Assembly: GCF_026107375.2 (NCBI RefSeq)
Contig: NZ_JAPCIA010000002.1
Location: forward strand, 124,001 to 188,000
From: Sphingomonas sp. BT-65
Lineage (GTDB): Bacteria; Pseudomonadota; Alphaproteobacteria; Sphingomonadales; Sphingomonadaceae
DNA length: 64,000 nt
Reading direction: 5' to 3'
Shown: positions 1 to 8,446 of the stretch, piece by piece
How positions within the stretch are numbered: position 1 is the stretch's first letter
Layout of the letters: each line of letters opens with the position of its first letter
Made by a program: the position numbers and the translations under genes
The notes under the pieces: generated by a model
What the model was told of the DNA's origin: nothing
Databases searched by the model: none
Seen by the model: the letters and a program-made list of their open reading frames with translations, nothing else

Positions 1-1
1 C

Positions 2-61
2 GCCGACGCGATCGAGAGCCGGATCAACCGGGTCTACCAGATCTACGCCAAGCAGCTCTAG
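2..61 (+). CDS. C-terminal end of an unidentified protein (partial)
   Basis: The window opens inside a plus-strand gene. Frame 2 reads through 19 codons ending in ...RVYQIYAKQL and stops at TAG. The codon choice is GC-rich like the neighbours and a palindromic repeat follows about 30 nt later, as expected at a gene end. Nineteen residues are too few to name the protein. Confidence 0.55.
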   Translation, partial: ADAIESRINRVYQIYAKQL

Positions 62-88
62 GACGACATTCAGCGTCGGGGCGCTTCC

Positions 89-222
89 CATTCCTCCCCC
101 GGAGGGGGAGGGGACCGCCGAAGGCGGTGGAGGGGTAGGTCGCCACAAGCTGACCGGCCCGCGAATGGAGATTACCCCTCCACCAGCTTCGCTGGTCCCC
201 CTCCCCCTCCGGGGGAGGAATG
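89..222. repeat. Composite palindromic repeat, copy A
   Basis: A 134-bp element that begins CATTCCTCCCCC and ends GGGGGAGGAATG, so its ends are inverted copies. Inside are CCGCCGAAGGCGGTGGAGGGG on the left and CCCCTCCACCAGCTTCGCTGG on the right, each containing a small hairpin, around a variable middle. It lies between the partial gene and a minus-strand gene. The same layout recurs near 1925, 14822, 38413 and 54443. Confidence 0.85.
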
Positions 223-253
223 ATGAATGTTGATAACCTCTAGGACGAGGTTT

Positions 254-285
254 GCGGCCCGGGGCATAGGGGATCCCCGGGCCGC
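254..285 (-). terminator. Hairpin downstream of the 293-538 gene
   Basis: Perfect 11-bp inverted repeat (GCGGCCCGGGG / CCCCGGGCCGC) with a 10-nt loop, just past the stop codon of the minus-strand gene. It has no strong U-run, so it may be a weak terminator or a 3' stabilising hairpin. Confidence 0.5.
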
Positions 286-292
286 GCCCTCG

Positions 293-538
293 TCACTTGG
301 GATCGAGGGGATCGAATCCGAGTTCCAGCCACTCGGCACGAGTCCGGCATTCTTTGCGAGGCACGCGTGAGCCGGTCATCTCGTTCTGCACGCAGTAGCG
401 CTTGTCCTTCACCGGCTTGGCCTGCTCGGTCGATGTGGACGCCGGCGCGGGCGTGCCCGGCTTGGTCTCGGCATTGGCGGCGGTGGCGAGTCCGACGGCG
501 ATCACGGCAGTGGCAAAACCCTTGAACATCGTACGCAT
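293..538 (-). CDS. Small secreted protein of unknown function
   Basis: An 81-aa protein. The start is placed at the ATG at 538 because GAGGAG lies about 7-9 nt upstream; the reading frame extends 7 codons further, but those lack a ribosome site. Residues 1-24 form a signal peptide (MRT, hydrophobic core, ANA/E cleavage), then a Pro/Ala/Thr linker and a short charged tail with two Cys (RYCVQNEMTG...RKECRTRAEW), which could form one disulfide. The pattern is familiar from sphingomonad genomes as a conserved hypothetical. A TATAAT box lies upstream. A periplasmic location is inferred; the function is unknown. Confidence 0.7.
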   Translation of the reverse strand: MRTMFKGFATAVIAVGLATAANAETKPGTPAPASTSTEQAKPVKDKRYCVQNEMTGSRVPRKECRTRAEWLELGFDPLDPK

Positions 539-606
539 GATACAGCTCCTCTTCTGCACCTGTGCGGACCGGGGTCTGTGCGTCCTGCCCGCCCCTGTGT
601 TAGTGC

Positions 607-637
607 ATTATACATGCCAAACACTAGAGATAAGCAA
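607..637 (-). promoter_or_regulatory. Probable promoter of the small secreted protein
   Basis: On the minus strand a perfect TATAAT (612-607) lies about 70 nt before the ATG at 538. The best -35 candidate, TTGCTT, is 19 nt upstream, which is longer than the usual 17. Confidence 0.5.
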
Positions 638-720
638 AATCAATGCGTTAGCGTGTTACGGTTGTTACGATCTGGAAACTACGCGCCGAAACTTGGCGTA
701 TCCCGCCAACTCCCGGGAAA

Positions 721-1494
721 TCAGCCGCGAAGGCTAACCCAGGTCGGCGCATGGTCGCTGGCCTTCTCACGGCCGCGATAATCCTTGTCGACGCCCGCTC
801 CGGTCAGCCGGTCCGCCGCCAGCGGGCTGAGCAGCAGGTGATCGATGCGGAACCCGGCATCGCGCTGCCACGCCCCGGCCTGATAGTCCCAGAAGGTCCA
901 CACGCCGCCCGCCGGAAAGCGCGTGCGCAGCGCATCGGTCCAGCCCTGCGCGACCAGCGCGCGATAGCCCTGGCGCGATTCGGGCTGCATCAGCGCGTCG
1001 TCGGCCATCGCGCGCACCGAGAAGACGTCGTCGTCATTGGGGATGACGTTGTAGTCGCCCGCCAGCACGACCGGGACTTCCTCCGCCAACAGAGCCTGGG
1101 CATGCACAGAAAGCCGCTGGATCCAGCGCAGCTTGTAGTCGAACTTGGGCCCCGGAACCGGATTGCCGTTGGGCAGGTAGATCGAGGCGACGACCACGCC
1201 GTTCACCTCGGCCTCGACATAGCGGCTGTGCTCGTCCTCGGGCTCGCCTTCGAGGCCACGCTTGCGCTCGACCGGGTCGGTGCCCCGGGCGAGGATCGCG
1301 ACACCGTTGAACCCCTTCTGACCGTGCCACACCGCGCCATAGCCCGCGTCGCGGATGTCCTTCTCGGGGAAGCCTTCGTCCGCGGACTTGAGCTCCTGCA
1401 GGCAGACCACATCGGGCTTCTGCTCGGCGAGATATTCCAGCAGGCGCGGCAGGCGCGCCTTGATGCCGTTCACATTGTAGGTGACGATCTTCAA
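721..1494 (-). CDS. xth: Exodeoxyribonuclease III
   Basis: A 257-aa endonuclease/exonuclease/phosphatase-family enzyme: AP endonuclease and 3'-5' exonuclease of base excision repair. Family motifs are all visible: YNVNGIKAR at the N-terminus, CLQELK with the metal-binding Glu near residue 34, GDYNVIP with Asp/Asn near 151-153, and SDHAP with the catalytic His near the C-terminus. The start is taken as TTG at 1494 (product MKIVTYNVNG), 5 nt past the stop of the Fe-S carrier gene. The frame is open further upstream, but that stretch lies inside the carrier gene. The spacing implies coupled translation with that gene. Confidence 0.93.
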   Translation of the reverse strand: MKIVTYNVNGIKARLPRLLEYLAEQKPDVVCLQELKSADEGFPEKDIRDAGYGAVWHGQKGFNGVAILARGTDPVERKRGLEGEPEDEHSRYVEAEVNGVVVASIYLPNGNPVPGPKFDYKLRWIQRLSVHAQALLAEEVPVVLAGDYNVIPNDDDVFSVRAMADDALMQPESRQGYRALVAQGWTDALRTRFPAGGVWTFWDYQAGAWQRDAGFRIDHLLLSPLAADRLTGAGVDKDYRGREKASDHAPTWVSLRG

Positions 1495-1499
1495 GCGCT

Positions 1500-1841
1500 T
1501 CAGACCGCGAAGCTGGTGCCGCAGCCGCAACCGGACGCGGCGTTGGGATTGGTCACGCGGAACGCTGCACCGCCGAGCGATTCGACGAAGTCGACGCTGG
1601 CGCCACGCACCAGATCGAGGCTGACGGGATCAACCACCAAGCGCACGCCATCGGTTTCCGCGACCGCGTCGTCGGGCTCGGTGCCACCAGCCAGCTCGAA
1701 CTTGTACTGGAAACCCGAGCATCCTCCGCCCTCGACCGACAGGCGCAGGACCGCGGGCTTGCCCTGCTTCGCCGCGATCGCTGCGATGCGGGCCGCGGCT
1801 GAGGGCGTCAGGCCGATCTCTTGGGAAAGGGTGGTGACCAT
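1500..1841 (-). CDS. erpA: A-type iron-sulfur cluster carrier (HesB/IscA/ErpA family)
   Basis: A 113-aa A-type carrier that receives Fe-S clusters and passes them to apo-proteins. The three ligand cysteines are present: Cys41 in GGGCSGFQY, and Cys105 and Cys107 in SGCGCGTSF. The start is ATG at 1841 ([10 protein letters not shown]); an upstream extension of 26 codons reads into repeat-rich DNA and is not expected. It is followed directly by xth. ErpA is preferred over IscA because no isc/suf genes are nearby, but the sequence alone does not separate them. Confidence 0.88.
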   Translation of the reverse strand: MVTTLSQEIGLTPSAAARIAAIAAKQGKPAVLRLSVEGGGCSGFQYKFELAGGTEPDDAVAETDGVRLVVDPVSLDLVRGASVDFVESLGGAAFRVTNPNAASGCGCGTSFAV

Positions 1842-1924
1842 GGCACGGAGATAGGGAAGCGCGGCGTGACCCGCAACCGAAAGGGTCCAAGAAGGCGGCC
1901 TGCTAGGAGCGATCGACATTCAAT

Positions 1925-2060
1925 CATTCTTCCCCCGGAGGGGGAGGGGGACCGCCGAAGGCGATGGAGGGGTAGTTCGCCAAACCATGAACCGGCTCGC
2001 TTGTGGAGATTACCCCTCCACCAGCTTCGCTGGTCCCCCCTCCCCTCCGGGGGAGGAATG
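1925..2060. repeat. Composite palindromic repeat, copy B
   Basis: A 136-bp element with the same architecture as copy A, including the left GGGGACCGCCGAAGGCG block and the right CCCCTCCACCAGCTTCGCTGG block. The outer ends are CATTCTTCCCCC and GGGGGAGGAATG. It fills most of the gap between the Fe-S carrier gene and the M23 peptidase gene. Confidence 0.85.
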
Positions 2061-2090
2061 AGAAACATCCGTCACCCGTCACCCAAAGGA

Positions 2091-2121
2091 AAAGGCCGCC
2101 CGAGCGCGCCGGGCGGCCTTT
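2091..2121 (-). terminator. Rho-independent terminator of the M23 peptidase gene
   Basis: Perfect 12-bp stem (AAAGGCCGCCCG / CGGGCGGCCTTT) with a 7-nt loop, 25 nt past the stop codon of the minus-strand peptidase gene. On the minus strand it is followed by a T-rich tract (TTTTCCTTT), a classic intrinsic terminator. Confidence 0.85.
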
Positions 2122-2145
2122 CTCCCTCTCCTATTATCCCGGAAG

Positions 2146-3348
2146 TCAGTTGCCGGCGGCGGCGGTCAACTGGACGCGCGTGGCGCGCTGCTGAATCTGG
2201 TCGAGGACGTTGGCGTTCTGCATGAACGGCATCGGGTTCACCGCGGCGCCGTCGATCCGCACCTCGTAATGGAGGTGGCTGCCGGTCGAGCGGCCGGTCG
2301 AGCCCATCAGGCCGATCAGCTGGCCGCGGCGCACACGGGTGTTCGAGGCGACGAGGATCTTCGAGAGGTGGCCGTAGCGCGTCTCGATGCCCTTGCCGTG
2401 GTTGACGGTGATGAGGTTGCCATAGCCGCCGAAACGGCCCGCGCGGCCGACGACGCCGTCGGCGGTGGCATAGATCGGCGTACCGAGCGGGCCCGGGATG
2501 TCGACCCCGGCGTGCATCGCGGCGGAGCCGTGGAACGGATCGGAGCGAACGCCGAAGCTGCTGGTCAGCTTGACGTTCTCGACCGGCTGCATCGACGGGA
2601 TCGCGATCACCGTCTGCTCGAGCACGTCGAGCTTCTGCCAGGTCTGGAAGAGCGAACGGAACTGCGCGTCGGCACTAGTCTCCGCCGTCGCGCCAGCGGC
2701 GCTGCTGGCGGCAGCCGCGGCGGCTTCCGACGAGACCGGCTCGAACGGGCCGCCCATGCCGCCGGCGACGTAGCGCTCGGGCTTGATGCCGAGGCTGCGC
2801 AGATGGCTGGTGGTGAGGTGGATGCGCAGCTGCGCGGTCTTGCGCGCCTGCTCGGCGAGCTTGGCCTGGCGCGCCTCGACCTTGCGCAGCGGGGCGAGCA
2901 CTTCCTGGGCGATCCTGCTGTCGCTGGTGAGATCGGTGGCCGGGACCGGCTCGCCGACATCCGCGGGGGATCCCTTGCCGGTCAGCACGCCGGTGATGAT
3001 CTTCTGGCGCTGCTCGACGCGGGCGGCGTGGATCTGCGCGGCCTGCTTCACCGCTTCGACATCGGCTTCCATCTGCGCCATCTCGTTGCGCATCTTGGCG
3101 AGCTTCGCCTCGGGCGTGACAGCTTCGCCGGCGATGCCGCTCGCCATGATCGCGCCGAACGCAGCCTGCGAGACGCCATAGGCGGAGAAGGTGACGGTGA
3201 TCGCGGCGACGCCGGCAAGGAGCGCCTGGGTGCGGCCGGCGACGCTGAACCGCTTGAGGTCGCGGCCGTCATGGAAAATGAAATCGCGCGTCGTGAAAAA
3301 ATTGCGGAACCGCGTGGCAAGGTTCGCGTTGAGAGCGGTGCTGACCAT
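2146..3348 (-). CDS. M23-family (LytM) peptidoglycan endopeptidase
   Basis: A 400-aa envelope protein. Residues about 37-60 form an N-terminal membrane anchor after a basic cytoplasmic stretch. A predicted coiled coil follows at about 75-125, and a C-terminal LytM domain at about 285-385. The zinc-site motifs are present: MHAGVDIPG (His/Asp) and HLHYEV (HxH), so it is probably an active endopeptidase rather than a degenerate activator. The start is ATG at 3348 behind GGGGA. It is monocistronic, with its own terminator. The layout resembles envelope LytM factors that act in cell elongation or division. Confidence 0.88.
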   Translation of the reverse strand: MVSTALNANLATRFRNFFTTRDFIFHDGRDLKRFSVAGRTQALLAGVAAITVTFSAYGVSQAAFGAIMASGIAGEAVTPEAKLAKMRNEMAQMEADVEAVKQAAQIHAARVEQRQKIITGVLTGKGSPADVGEPVPATDLTSDSRIAQEVLAPLRKVEARQAKLAEQARKTAQLRIHLTTSHLRSLGIKPERYVAGGMGGPFEPVSSEAAAAAASSAAGATAETSADAQFRSLFQTWQKLDVLEQTVIAIPSMQPVENVKLTSSFGVRSDPFHGSAAMHAGVDIPGPLGTPIYATADGVVGRAGRFGGYGNLITVNHGKGIETRYGHLSKILVASNTRVRRGQLIGLMGSTGRSTGSHLHYEVRIDGAAVNPMPFMQNANVLDQIQQRATRVQLTAAAGN

Positions 3349-3460
3349 GAATCCCCGGCGACCATAGACACGCGCCGACAACGGCACACGCCTTCGTTAA
3401 ACCAACAAATGCAGGAAGCAGCCCCTCCGCGCCCTGACGTTTGCCCTTAGAACCGGTGGT

Positions 3461-4255
3461 TCACGCCTCGGCAAGCGCTGCGTAATATTCGCGCGTCAGA
3501 CCGGCTGTCGCACGCGCCGAGTCGTTGAATGGCGGCTTAATGGCTCCCCCAAAATAGCAGTTGAGCAACGCGCGCCACTCGGTTTCGGGAGTGATTCGAC
3601 GTTGGGCGCAGCATGATTCGAACCAGCGCGTGCCGGCCGCGACATGGTTGATCTCGTCGTTCAAAATCCGCCGCAAAATCCGCGCGGTAGCTTCGTCGCC
3701 GGCCGCTTCGAAGCGCTCGATCGTCACCGGTGTCACGTCGAGCCCGCGCGCCTCCAGCACCATCGGCACCACGGCAAGGCGCGCGGTGACATCATGGGCT
3801 GTCCCTTCGGCCGCCTCCCACAGCCCGGCATGCGCCGGCATCGCGCCGTAATGGCTGCCCAATTGCCGCAGCCGCCGGTCGAGCAACGCGAAGTGCATCG
3901 CCTCCTCCGCGCCGACCTTCATCCAGTCGTCGGTGAAGGCGCGCGGGAACTGGCCGCCGAACCGTCCCGCCATGTCGAACGCCAGGTCGATCGCGACGAA
4001 CTCGATATGCGCGAGGGCATGGATCAGCGCGATCCGGCCCCGCTCCGATCCACCCCGCCCGCGCTTGGGCAGGCGGTTGGGCGGGAGCAGCTCGGGCTGC
4101 TCGGGCCAGGCGGGACGATCGGGCATCGCGGCATCGAAGCGATGCTCGAGCCGGCCCAGCCGCCAGTCCCGCGCCGCGCGCCGCGCCGCCATCACCTTGG
4201 CCGCCGGCTCGGCAGTGAGCAGCACCGAACGCACCGCCTGGGCGACGGTGCGCAT
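3461..4255 (-). CDS. DUF455 ferritin-like protein
   Basis: A 264-aa protein of the DUF455 family, a ferritin-like helical bundle. The candidate di-iron ligands recur as HIEFVAIDLA, EEAMHFALLD and DEINHVAAGT (ExxH-type helices). The start ATG at 4255 overlaps the stop of the peroxiredoxin gene by 1 nt (TGATG), so the two are translationally coupled and follow glnE. The biochemical role of the family is not established; a metal-dependent oxidation function is an inference from the fold. Confidence 0.85.
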   Translation of the reverse strand: MRTVAQAVRSVLLTAEPAAKVMAARRAARDWRLGRLEHRFDAAMPDRPAWPEQPELLPPNRLPKRGRGGSERGRIALIHALAHIEFVAIDLAFDMAGRFGGQFPRAFTDDWMKVGAEEAMHFALLDRRLRQLGSHYGAMPAHAGLWEAAEGTAHDVTARLAVVPMVLEARGLDVTPVTIERFEAAGDEATARILRRILNDEINHVAAGTRWFESCCAQRRITPETEWRALLNCYFGGAIKPPFNDSARATAGLTREYYAALAEA

Positions 4256-4728
4256 CACCCTGCCCCCAGCGCCTTGACCGCGGCGAGCACCTCCTCGACA
4301 TGGCCGGGGACGCGCACCTTGCGCCATTCGCGCACCAGTCTGCCGTCGGCGCCGAACAGGAAGGTCGAGCGGTCGATCCCCATATATTTGCGGCCGTACA
4401 GCGTCTTCTCGACCCAGGTCCCGAACGCCTCCAGCGCGGCACCTTCGGGATCGGTGGCGAGCGGCACGGTGAGCCCGTATTTCTCGGTGAACTTGCGGTG
4501 TTTGGCCGCGCTGTCCTTGGAGATACCGAGCAATTGCACCCCCGCGGCGTCGAATTCGGGCTTGGCCGCGCTGAACTCCTGCGCCTCGCGCGTGCAGCCG
4601 GCGGTATCGTCCTTGGGGTAGAAATAGAGCACCAGCGGCGCCCCGGCATAGCGCGCGAGCGAAAAGCTCTCGCCCTGCGGATCGAGCAGCTCGGCAGCGG
4701 GAATTGGGTCACCTGGCGCGATCGTCAT
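4255..4728 (-). CDS. bcp: Peroxiredoxin, Bcp/PrxQ type
   Basis: A 157-aa thiol peroxidase of the AhpC/TSA Bcp subfamily. The YFYPKDDTAGCTREAQEF region carries the peroxidatic Cys near residue 45, with its conserved Thr/Glu partners. It is the only Cys in the protein; the resolving Cys found five residues later in E. coli Bcp is absent, so this acts as a 1-Cys type needing an external thiol. The start is ATG at 4728 with GGAGG 8 nt upstream. Its ATG overlaps the glnE stop (ATGA). Confidence 0.92.
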   Translation of the reverse strand: MTIAPGDPIPAAELLDPQGESFSLARYAGAPLVLYFYPKDDTAGCTREAQEFSAAKPEFDAAGVQLLGISKDSAAKHRKFTEKYGLTVPLATDPEGAALEAFGTWVEKTLYGRKYMGIDRSTFLFGADGRLVREWRKVRVPGHVEEVLAAVKALGAG

Positions 4729-7424
4729 GTCCGGTCCTCCTGCTTGCCCGCGGCCGCGGCCCAGGCGTCGGCCACCTCCTGCCGATGACGGTCGAGCGAG
4801 GCAAGCACGCCTTCCCAATCGGGCGCGCCGACGGCATGCGCGACCACCGGCCGCGTGGCCGGGCCGGGCGGCTGCGCATCGGGCGCGACGAGGCGCAGCG
4901 TGACGAGCAGCCGGGTCAGGAAATCATGGGCGTCGGCCAGTGCTGGTGACGCCAATCCTTGTTCCGCGAGCGCACCGATCGCACGCCGCAGGTCGGGATC
5001 GAAGCCAGTGCGGTGGAGCAGTTGCTGACTATGCACCGCGAACTCCAGATCGACGAGCCCGCCGGGCAGCAGCTTGGCGTCGAGCGGACCCGCGGGCGGC
5101 TTGTGCGCCGCCATGTCCGCCCGCATCTTGCGCGCGTCGGCGGCGATGTCGCGCGCGGGGCGGTCGCCCGCGAGCACCGCGTCGATCACCGCCTGGACCT
5201 CGGCGCGCGCACCCGGCGAGCCGAACACCGGCCGCGCGCGGGTCAGCGCCATATGCTCCCAGGTCCAGGCGTCCTCGCGCTGGTATTTGGCGAAGCCGTC
5301 GAGCGACACCACCAGCGGCCCCTGCGCGCCCGACGGCCGCAACCGTGTATCGACCTCGTAGAGCGCGCCCGCCGCGGTCGCGACCGACATCGCCGCGATC
5401 ACGCGCTGCGCGAGCCGGTTGTAATAGGTCACCGCCCCCAGCGGCTTCTCCCCGTCCGAATCCGCCATGTAATCGCCGGTGAACAGGAAGATGAGGTCGA
5501 GGTCCGAGGCATGGGTGAGCGCCCCGCCGCCGAACCGCCCCAGCGCCAGGATCACCAGCTCGCTGTCCGGCACGCGGCCATGGCGAACCGAGAACTCGTC
5601 GATCGCCGCCTGCGCAAGCACGTCGAGCGCGGCCTCGGCGACGCGCGAATAGCCCGCCGAGACCTGGAGCGGGTCGCTCGCCCCGGCGACGATCTGCGAA
5701 CCGAGCGCGAAGCGTTTCTCGCCCACCACCCGGCGGACATGGTCGAGCAGGCGCTGATAGTCGTCCCCGGCCTCGCGCCTGCCCAGCTCGGCGGCGAGCG
5801 TGGGGACGTCGCCGACCGGCGCCAGCGCGCTCGCGTCGATCAGGCCGTCGATCAGCTCCACCCGCCGCGCCAGCGCCTCAGCCAGCGTCGGTGCGTGGCA
5901 CAGGATGGTGCTGAGCAGCTCGGTCAGCTTCGGGCTGGCCTCGAGCAGGTTGAACAGGTTGAGCGCGCTCGGCAGCCGCGCGAGGATCGTATCGAGCCGC
6001 GCCAGCGCCCGGTCCGGGTCGGGCGCCGCGCCGATCCCCGCGATCAGGCGGGGCAGCACGGCCTCCAGCGCGGCACGGGCGGGCGCGCTGCGCAGTGCCG
6101 GATAGCGCGCGTCGCGCCAGCTCTCCACCAGCCGCGCGGCGGCTCCGGCATCGGCGAACCCCGCTTGCGCCAGATCCCGCTCGGCACCGGTCTGGCTGAG
6201 CGCGACCCGCGTCTCGCCTTCGCCCTCCAGAGAATCATAGACACGTCCGACCCGCTCGACATGCGGGCGCAACAGGTCAAGCAGCTCCGCCCCGTTCGCG
6301 AGGCCGTGCAGGGACGCCACGCGGTCGAGCGCCTCGCCCTCGGGCAGCTGATGCGTCTGGCGGTCGTCGATCATCTGCACGCGATGCTCGATCGTGCGCA
6401 GCAGGACATAGGCCTCGGCCAGCGCCGCGGCGTCCGCGGGATCGATGCGCTCCGCCGCCGAAAGCGCCGCCAGCGCGTCGAGCGTCGCCGGCGCGCGCAG
6501 CCCGGGATCGCGGCCGCCATGAATGAGCTGGTGGATCTGCGCGAAGAACTCGACCTCGCGGATGCCGCCGCGCCCGCGCTTGAGGTCATAGCCCGGCCCG
6601 AACGCCTGCCCTTGCGCGTGATGATCGCGGATGCGCCGCGAAATGCCCCGGATCTCGCGGATCGTCCCGTAATCGAGCGCACGCCGCCACACGAACGGGC
6701 GGATGGTCTCGAGGAATTGCCGCCCGAGCACATGATCCCCCGCGGCTGCCCGCGCGCGGATGAACGCGGCGCGTTCCCACGGCAGTGCTTGCGATTCATA
6801 ATAGGAGATGGCGGCCTCAGCCGGCAGCACGATCGGCGTCACCTCGGGCGAGGGACGCAGCCGCAGGTCGATGCGCAGCACATAGCCGTCGCCGTCGCGC
6901 GCCTGGAGCAGCTCGACCACGCGCCGGCCGATGCGCACCGCGGCCTCCTCGGGCGCGTCGCGCTCGCGGTGCGGCAGCGTCGCGGGATCGAAGATCAGGA
7001 TCGGATCGATATCCGACGAATAGTTGAGCTCGCGGCTGCCCTGCTTGCCCAGCGCGATCGCGGCGAAGCCGTCCGGCGCGGCGCCCGGCATCCGCTCGGC
7101 GACCGCCTCCGCGATCGCGGCGTCGAGCGCATAGTCCGCGAAGTCCGAGAGCGCACGCGTCGCCACACGGAAGTCGAGCCGCCCGGCCAAGTCGCCGATC
7201 GCGACCGTCAGCGCGAGCCGCCGCCGCTCGATCCGCAAGCGCCGCGCCACCGGCATGTCGGCATCGTCGACCCGCGCGGCGAGCAGCGGATCGGCGAGGC
7301 CCTGCCCCAGCCGGGCGACGGTATCGGGCTCGCGTTCGACCAGATTCGCGAGGAAGGGCGACCAGCGCCGCGCCCGCTCAAGCGCCGCGTCCAGCGCGCC
7401 CGGATCACCGTCCATCGAATGCAT
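4725..7424 (-). CDS. glnE: Bifunctional glutamine synthetase adenylyltransferase/deadenylase
   Basis: An 899-aa enzyme that adds AMP to, and removes it from, glutamine synthetase in response to PII and glutamine. Two nucleotidyltransferase domains are visible: GSRELNYSSDIDPILIF near residue 130, and GGGALTHASDLDLIFLF in the second half, each with the metal-binding DxD. The length suits the family. The start is ATG at 7424, with a second ATG at 7415 also possible; neither has a strong ribosome site. It heads the glnE-bcp-DUF455 overlapping operon. Confidence 0.95.
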   Translation of the reverse strand: MHSMDGDPGALDAALERARRWSPFLANLVEREPDTVARLGQGLADPLLAARVDDADMPVARRLRIERRRLALTVAIGDLAGRLDFRVATRALSDFADYALDAAIAEAVAERMPGAAPDGFAAIALGKQGSRELNYSSDIDPILIFDPATLPHRERDAPEEAAVRIGRRVVELLQARDGDGYVLRIDLRLRPSPEVTPIVLPAEAAISYYESQALPWERAAFIRARAAAGDHVLGRQFLETIRPFVWRRALDYGTIREIRGISRRIRDHHAQGQAFGPGYDLKRGRGGIREVEFFAQIHQLIHGGRDPGLRAPATLDALAALSAAERIDPADAAALAEAYVLLRTIEHRVQMIDDRQTHQLPEGEALDRVASLHGLANGAELLDLLRPHVERVGRVYDSLEGEGETRVALSQTGAERDLAQAGFADAGAAARLVESWRDARYPALRSAPARAALEAVLPRLIAGIGAAPDPDRALARLDTILARLPSALNLFNLLEASPKLTELLSTILCHAPTLAEALARRVELIDGLIDASALAPVGDVPTLAAELGRREAGDDYQRLLDHVRRVVGEKRFALGSQIVAGASDPLQVSAGYSRVAEAALDVLAQAAIDEFSVRHGRVPDSELVILALGRFGGGALTHASDLDLIFLFTGDYMADSDGEKPLGAVTYYNRLAQRVIAAMSVATAAGALYEVDTRLRPSGAQGPLVVSLDGFAKYQREDAWTWEHMALTRARPVFGSPGARAEVQAVIDAVLAGDRPARDIAADARKMRADMAAHKPPAGPLDAKLLPGGLVDLEFAVHSQQLLHRTGFDPDLRRAIGALAEQGLASPALADAHDFLTRLLVTLRLVAPDAQPPGPATRPVVAHAVGAPDWEGVLASLDRHRQEVADAWAAAAGKQEDRT

Positions 7425-7488
7425 CGATCGCGGTCAGAACGTCATCAACCATGATGTCAAGCAACAAATCCGCGAGTCGGTCGTTTGG

Positions 7489-7692
7489 ATGTTCATGGTT
7501 CGTCACGTTACCCAATCCAACGACATGCGGCACGCAAATGGCCATGAGAATGGCTATCGTGTCGAGCTGCCGCGCATCCACGACGCGATCGGCGTTGTGC
7601 TGCGGGACGCGTATGAGCGCGAGCCCGAGCTTCCGCAGGACATGATTCACCTGCTCAAGCAGATGAGCGACACGAGGTATGTGAGCCGCTAG
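7489..7692 (+). CDS. Possible NepR-like anti-sigma factor paralogue
   Basis: A 67-aa ORF reading towards ecfG and ending 40 nt from it. Its C-terminal part (IGVVLRDAYEREPE, then LPQDMIHLLKQM) lines up with the NepR at 9685 (IGEALRRVYQDAADERVP, then DDLLDLLSKL) with a one-residue gap, keeping the IG..LR..Y and P.D...LL pattern. ATGs at 7489, 7495 and 7525 are all possible starts and none has a clear ribosome site. It lies divergent to glnE. An overlapping minus-strand ORF of 81 aa is less convincing. The assignment rests on a short motif only. Confidence 0.5.
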   Translation: MFMVRHVTQSNDMRHANGHENGYRVELPRIHDAIGVVLRDAYEREPELPQDMIHLLKQMSDTRYVSR

Positions 7693-7732
7693 GCTGGCCG
7701 GGCTCGTGGGCCAGCCGCGAGATTCGCCTGCT

Positions 7733-8365
7733 TCAGCGCTCGCGGCTCAACTGGTCGACTTCGTCCATGATCGTGTCGAGCGCAGTCCGCCCGTCACTCT
7801 CGGTGTCGCGGCGCGAGGGGAGTTGGCCGTCGGTCATCAGCCCCTCGAGCGCGACGCGGCCGCGCGCGACGCGGCTCTTGATCGTGCCGACGGCGACGCC
7901 GCAGATCTCGGCCGCTTCCTCATAGGCGAAGCCCCCCGCCCCGACCAGGATCAGCGCCTCGCGCTGCGGCTGGGGCAGGTGCATCAGCGCGCGCTGCATG
8001 TCGGCGAGGTCAACGTGCCGGTCCTGGCTCGCGGGAGCCGCGAGCAGCCGGTCGGCGACGAGATCGTCCCACTCGCCCTTGAACCGCGCGCGGCGCATCT
8101 GGCTCAAATAGAGGTTGCGCAGGATGATGAAGGTCCAGGCGCGCATGTTGGTGCCGGCCTGGAAGCGCTTGCGCGCCGCCCAGGCCTTGAGCAGCGTTTC
8201 CTGCACCAGATCGTCCGCGACGTCGCGGCTGCCCGACAGCGAGCGGCCGAACGCGCGCAGGTGAGGGATCACCGTCGCAAGCTGCGTCTTGAACTCGGGA
8301 TCGGAGAGCGAGACATGCTCGACCGGCGAATTATCCTTGTCGCCTTCCTGATCGGTGTCGGTCAT
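7733..8365 (-). CDS. ecfG: EcfG-type general stress sigma factor
   Basis: A 210-aa ECF sigma factor. Region 2 includes DDLVQETLLKAWAARKRF and MRAWTFIILRNLYLSQMRR; region 4 includes LPQPQREALIL and AVGTIKSRVARGR. Its neighbourhood with phyR and nepR identifies it as EcfG, the sigma factor that NepR sequesters until phosphorylated PhyR binds NepR. The start is ATG at 8365 (MTDTDQEGDK); an upstream extension is unlikely. It recognises GGAAC-N16/17-CGTT promoters in relatives; matching sites lie before nepR and at 11598. Confidence 0.93.
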   Translation of the reverse strand: MTDTDQEGDKDNSPVEHVSLSDPEFKTQLATVIPHLRAFGRSLSGSRDVADDLVQETLLKAWAARKRFQAGTNMRAWTFIILRNLYLSQMRRARFKGEWDDLVADRLLAAPASQDRHVDLADMQRALMHLPQPQREALILVGAGGFAYEEAAEICGVAVGTIKSRVARGRVALEGLMTDGQLPSRRDTESDGRTALDTIMDEVDQLSRER

Positions 8366-8446
8366 TCGGGTCCGTTCATATGGCTCCGCGCAGCGCGGCA
8401 ATGCTTGAGATAGGGGCGCCGGCCGCATTCGCCAGCCGCAACCTGC

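Noticed and set aside
3306..3330. GGAAC-N16-CGTT on the plus strand, an exact EcfG promoter match
   Set aside because: It lies inside the M23 peptidase gene, antisense, with no plus-strand gene downstream. About one such match is expected by chance in this length.
7405..7650. 81-aa minus-strand ORF upstream of glnE
   Set aside because: It overlaps the NepR-like plus-strand ORF and the glnE start, and has no recognisable motif.
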